Origin: Tanypteryx hageni
Taxonomy: Eukaryota; Arthropoda; Insecta; Odonata; Petaluridae
Length of the DNA stretch: 64,000 nt
Direction: 5' to 3'
Assembly: GCA_028673005.1 (NCBI GenBank)
Contig: CM054116.1
Span: forward strand, 135,771,681 to 135,835,680
The notes below the pieces were generated by a model, which was given only the letters and a program-made list of their open reading frames with translations, ran no database searches and was not told where the DNA came from. This document shows positions 59,491 to 64,000 of this stretch, piece by piece (the stretch's first letter is position 1; each line of letters begins with the position of its first letter). A program made the translations under genes and the position numbers.

Positions 59491-60634
59491 CTGTTTTCTT
59501 TGACCGTCAAATATCGACAGAGCACGCACGAATATGATTCTGGGAGCTTGTGATGGAAGTTGTGGAGGGGCACCTTTTCTACGTTACTTCACCAATAAAA
59601 GTTAAGATGGAGTTCTTTCGGAGCATAGAAATAACAACAAATCAACTGCTAAATTGGTTTTATGTCAAATTTCTGTTCATTGGCGTAACAGTTCCTTTGT
59701 TTTCTTGCCGCTCCAGCTTACTTCTTTTTCTTTCTTCCGAATTTATCTCTCTCCATATCCAAAATATTTTCTGATTTCCATCCCTATCCTCCTTCCCTTT
59801 CTCTCTATTCGCTCTTCGCTCTCCCTAGATTTCTATCTTCTTCATTTATATTCGCCTTTATTCTTTTTTCCTATGATTTTCATCACATTAATATTCTTAT
59901 CTCACCACCTCGCCAGCAAGAAGGCTATATAGTGAAGCAATGTAGATTACGCAGAGGTAAAATTGTGTCCTGCAGATGTCGCGAGCTGGCCTAGGATCAT
60001 TGAATACTAGTCTACATCGATGCAGTTTCGGTTCAGGTTATGTTTGGCTTTAAATGAATCAATTCAAGGGTTTCGAGACGGCGATGTCTGCGAATGCTAC
60101 TTCCTTCCTTTGCGAGCGTTCGCCAAAGAGACACGATTGGTTTTGAAGACTAATTTGAAGTCGGTGCTTTAGAAGGGAAAGGATGGGTGAATCATTTTTG
60201 AAGCCTGTAGGAAAAGGCGATATAAAATGCTGATTGAGCGTCAAATACAGAAATACGAAAGTTGTATTGATTCCCGTTTAGAGGCAGTATTGTCATCAAA
60301 TTTTTCCAGTAAAATAACATTTATCTTTCCTTGAGTATGGAAAAAAATTTATTTTGATCTACCAGATAACTCGACAGACATCTACTGTATATTTCAAGCC
60401 GCCAATAAGCAGAATATGTGCAATACTAAGTACAGGATTTCATTAAATTTATTTGAATATCCTTCATGTTAATTTATCCAGAAAACAAGGAAAAAGATAC
60501 AGTAATAACCACATATAGACAATATGGAAGAAGATAATGATTACTATGAATCAAAAAATTGCTTCCAGTTAAATACACGCTATAAAATTTTCATCAACAT
60601 TTCTCTGAAAATTATATAAGTACCCACCGAGCAG

Positions 60635-61572
60635 TTCGTCAAAAACGAGTTCTTCGAATTCTAGTTTTTCGAAAACCAATTCTTTGAAAACCAATCTAAT
60701 ATTTTTAGTTATTTTATGTTGATTGTGTTATTATTAATTCATAATAAATACTGAAAAGTTTTTAGTTATTTTATGTGAATTGTACTTATTAATTATTTAA
60801 AATAGTTCTATGTAAAACAAATAGCTTGGATATATTCTCAATCTTTGAGGCGACTTTGGCCTCGGATATTTTTTAAGCTATAACGTAAAATCTGAACTCC
60901 AAACTTTTTTCGGATCTCGTAAAGATCGGAAGTGAAACGACAGGCGATTGAAATTAAAAGTGGTTTAAACATGGAATATATTAATTATTTTTTGTAATAG
61001 ACACTCGTATTGTCGCAGTCTGATTTTTTTAAACCTTGAACTTTAAAAATTATAAAATATTTCTATGCCTTTTCTATTATTAATGTTCTTTAAAGAAAAG
61101 AACCCAGATAGTTGGCGCAAGCGTGTACATATGTAACGAACATTTAAAAATGTAATTATATCAATAACAAAATTTATTTTGCTTAAATTACCATTTATCA
61201 TTTTAAAAATTGATCAAAAAGTCTATCGCTAAAATAAGTATTTAGTAGTTTTCAGGTATTTATTTTTACTAAAACTCTTATGAATGGATAATAAATGCAA
61301 TTAACATAAAATAACTAAAAATAATTCAGTATTTGTTAAAAATTTAAATATGTACCATTTATCTTAAAACATCCAGCAATGTTAAGAATTTATTTCAAAG
61401 CGTATTCTTTCCCATTATGAATGAAGTAAGTTTAAATATCTATCATCTTATACATTTCGCATTCAAAGAACTCGCCATTTTCGAAAAATTTGTTTTTGGT
61501 GATTTGCTTTTCGAATGATTGATTTTCGATAAAATGATTTTCGAAGAACTGATTATCGAAGAAATTACCTAG
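60635..61572. repeat. Large terminal inverted repeat element with TTCGAAAA motifs
   Basis: Left arm (about 60635-60830) and right arm (about 61250-61572) are inverted relative to each other. The ends carry many spaced copies of TTCGAAAA-type words (GAGTTCTTCGAATTC, TTTTTCGAAAACCAATTC on the left; the reverse complements of TTTTCGAAAAATTTG and GATTTTCGAAGAACTG on the right). Further in, TTTTTAGTTATTTTATGTT matches the reverse complement of AACATAAAATAACTAAAAA. The centre is unique and non-coding. This fits a non-autonomous DNA transposon with long, internally repetitive ends; the family is not known to me. Confidence 0.75.
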
Positions 61573-62849
61573 TGCCAACACTTGAGTACTCTTATTTGAA
61601 GCTTTTACCAACCTATGTGGAAAATTTTGTGCCTGCTAAATGGTGGACACGCTTGAATTATTCTCCGTTATATCGTCCAGGTAGAACAATCATTTCCTAC
61701 TACAGTCGTGATTTCACAGTTAGGACGGAAAATATTTCAGAATTTCTATTTTTCAAAACAATCTTACGCTAAAAAACCGTCCCTCTTCTGTTCGTCACAG
61801 GAATTTATTTCTGATTTTGAAATATTCTAATGAGTAAAAAAATCGCGAAAGGCATAATTATGACTAAAAAGACCTTCTGTGTTATGTGGGACCATTTAAC
61901 GATTCTGAAAGAAGGGTGATACGTTTTGAACGGAAGAAGGCTCTTTATATTTTTGAAGAGTGTCCGCCGTTTGTCAACGCTCTGGGAATAGCGGCTTTCT
62001 GCAGAAAAGCCCTTCCCTTCACGTCCAAGCGATGCCAATTAAGGCAGAGAAGGGAAGTCGGATACGCGTATGGATACGTATGTTTGCATGTGTTTGTGTG
62101 CGTGTGCGCCCGTCTCTCTCTTACTACCCTCACATACATATATATGTTTATAGCGAGAACAACAAGGGTAAAGAGGGGTTTGAAATGCCGAGAGCATCTG
62201 TCAGCCTTAAAAACAAAACGAATAAAAATATAAAACATATTCTCCAACAAAAATATATGAAAAATGTAGATCTGAATTAACGAACTAATTAAGGTAGTGA
62301 CGGCACGAATAAGGTCTACGTGGGTGAATGTGAATCTAATTTATTCTGAGATGGAGAGCAGAAAATTAGCTGAAACGTCGACGTGATTATTTTTTGACGT
62401 GTGGCTGAATCCAAAAATGTTCATGCATCGCAGCGACCACTTGGTAAGAGTACGTAAATGATTTCTACTCCAAATGTAATTGCTGAAAAGCGTTTTAGGG
62501 TCGAATGAGCAGTATTTTCATGCGGTTAACATTGAGAATGGCATTAAAACTGCATTGAAATTTTAGTATTTGTAAATATACTATCTATAAACAGCATCAT
62601 AATGGTAGAGTGTATCGGCATGACTGGAAGAACATTGAAGATACTTTAACATGAAGCGTTTCGAATTAAAGGAACACCAGTGAATCTTAGGCAAAAAAAA
62701 TATTAAGAAGAAAATAATTATGTGAATCAGAAACAATCGCGACATATAAAATAGTTAAACGCAGAAAGCTTCACACAACGACATGTCTCATACAAGGAAT
62801 GCTCAAATCATTATCGCGTCACTTGCAAGGAGCAATTGAAGTAGAGAGT

Positions 62850-63115
62850 TTGGAAGGTGGAGGCTGGAAAGGGGGTGGAGGGAAGGGGGAGGCGGGAAGG
62901 GGGAGGCGGGAAGGAGGAGGTGGGAAGGGGGAGGCGGGAAGGGGGAGGCGGGAAGGGGGAGGCGGGAAGGGGGAGGCGGGAAGGGGGAGGCGGGAATGTG
63001 GTGGCGGGAAGGGGCAGGCTGGAAAGAGGAATGCGGGAAGGGGAAGGTTGGAAGGGGGAAGGGAGTGGTGGGAGATGGGAGGCGGAAATGGGGATGGCGG
63101 GAAGGGATTGCATAT
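62850..63115. repeat. G-rich minisatellite GGGAAGGGGGAGGC
   Basis: About fifteen copies of a 14-bp unit, nearly perfect at 62880-62995 and degrading to the right. Open frames exist in all phases on both strands (Gly/Arg/Glu or Pro/Ser/Leu) and are artefacts. The G-runs make this strand G-quadruplex-prone. Confidence 0.95.
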
Positions 63116-63444
63116 GATAGCAGCGCCATTCTCTCCAAACCCCTCGTGCATCATTTAATTTGCTCGCGCCTGACATGATTACAGTTTAGGGTGAGACTGT
63201 GCGGAATGTTACATGATACACTGAAATTCAAGAATTAAATACTAACATAAAATATCTAATTAATGATCAGGATCTGAATTTCAGAATTACGTGACGGTAA
63301 CTCGAAGTATAATGTTTCATTGTGTACCCATTGTGTAGGTGAACTCATAAAACGCGACGGGTGTGCGAAAGACGATCTACACTCTATCCGGTAAATCACA
63401 CCAAAAAATGTAGTGAAGTTTTCGATGCCACCGTCAAAAACGAA

Positions 63445-63560
63445 ATTATTGTCCAGCGCTCAGTTGAGAGTGTTTTGTTTGTTTGTATGGAATCTCTGGC
63501 TAATCAACCTCTAGGATTACTATAGCCATTCAGTTGAGAGTGTGGTATGTACAGATCTCT
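63445..63560. repeat. Short direct repeat CAGTTGAGAGTGT
   Basis: CAGTTGAGAGTGT occurs at about 63460 and again about 71 bp later, with weaker similarity between the following bases (ATGGAATCTCT versus TACAGATCTCT). Probably an old small duplication. Confidence 0.6.
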
Positions 63561-64000
63561 TTCGTTGATGCCCTAGAACTCAAGACGAGGTCGACAGGAC
63601 CAGTTCCCAAAATGTAGCCGATAGAACAGACGGGTTCCGGAAAACTATCGCTGAATGACTTGTGAATGTATTCGTCATTTTGAATTCGTGACTACAAAAT
63701 GGAAAATTGAATACTGACACACTCTCGCTTTGCACTGCACACGTGTTTCCGTAGGAGTCCGTGGAGAGTGAGGTATGTTTTCCCATAGGAATATGTGAAG
63801 TTACATACAAACGCCCTCTTGAGATCAAGATGCAAAAATTCATTCACATTTATTCAGCAATATCCTTACTATAAGCTATTGAGTTATGGATCTGAAGAAA
63901 TTGTAGTGTTCCATGGGGCACAGTTTCAGAACGAATGGTCGAGGTATCAGAAAATATTAATGGCCAGGACGAAAAATGAAATCCGTTCCAAGCAGCGGAT

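Larger units (their letters stand above)
41771..64000 (-). other. 5' side of the nAChR gene: intron 1 and/or upstream flank
   Basis: No exon was recognised here. The missing signal-peptide exon must lie here or beyond 64000. Recognisable contents are a TA/CA repeat at 42.6 kb, a SINE at 45.0 kb, hAT-type elements at 46.4, 48.0, 49.8, 50.1 and 55.0 kb, microsatellites at 52.0 and 52.7 kb, GC-rich islands at 53.4-54.0 and 56.9-57.25 kb, a large inverted repeat at 60.6-61.6 kb and a G-rich minisatellite at 62.9 kb. The parts 43.0-44.9, 45.2-46.4, 46.6-47.9, 50.5-52.0, 55.2-56.8, 57.3-59.1 and 59.5-60.6 kb are AT-rich and show nothing I can name. Confidence 0.7.

Noticed and set aside
62799..63178. 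Multiple 60-121-codon frames on both strands
   Set aside because: All six phases are open over a 14-bp G-rich minisatellite.

Overview
This is a eukaryotic, AT-rich, intron-dominated window, most likely from an arthropod. The only gene I can support is on the minus strand: the middle part of a nicotinic acetylcholine receptor (nAChR) alpha subunit of the insect alpha6/alpha7 type. Eight short exons with consensus splice sites and compatible phases were read directly from the sequence. In transcript order they are exon 2 (41770-41631), two alternative 45-bp exons (30834-30790 and 29922-29878), exon 4 (27300-27191), exon 5 (16431-16251), exon 6 (15644-15569), and two alternative 195-bp exons carrying loop C, TM1 and the TM1-TM2 linker (3379-3185 and 2875-2681). 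The exon for TM2 onward lies beyond position 1. The signal-peptide exon was not found and is either unrecognised in 41.8-64 kb or beyond the right edge. No bacterial-type genes, operons, rRNA, intact tRNA or CRISPR array are present.

The layout has two mutually exclusive cassettes, as in Drosophila nAChRalpha6. The 45-bp pair swaps loop D on the complementary side of the agonist site. The 195-bp pair swaps loop C, pre-TM1, TM1 and the TM1-TM2 linker. Both members of each pair have the same length and phase, so the transcript can in principle encode at least four versions of the same receptor core. The downstream 195-bp copy is strongly diverged: 22 of 64 complete codons differ from its sister.

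The introns (up to about 12 kb) and the 22-kb 5' flank are full of repeats. They include a fossil Penelope-like retroelement (12.8-13.7 kb), a fossil DDE/D transposase with in-frame stops (9.1-9.43 kb), a hAT transposase remnant with a recognisable terminus (47.97-48.57 kb), several short hAT-type non-autonomous elements, two Helitron-like elements sharing both ends (26.6-26.96 and 37.6-38.43 kb), a tRNA-derived SINE (about 45.0 kb), large inverted-repeat structures (32.2-33.8, 34.6-35.0 and 60.6-61.6 kb) and a 480-bp tandem duplication (36.1-37.1 kb). They also hold long purine/pyrimidine tracts and minisatellites, the largest a roughly 1.2-kb purine tract starting about 430 bp upstream of the first TM1 exon.

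Most long open frames in the window are artefacts of these low-complexity tracts. GC-rich islands at 53.4-54.0 kb (with CCAAT and GC-box sequences) and 56.9-57.25 kb are candidate promoter regions, but nothing in the sequence alone proves it. The species cannot be named from this window.
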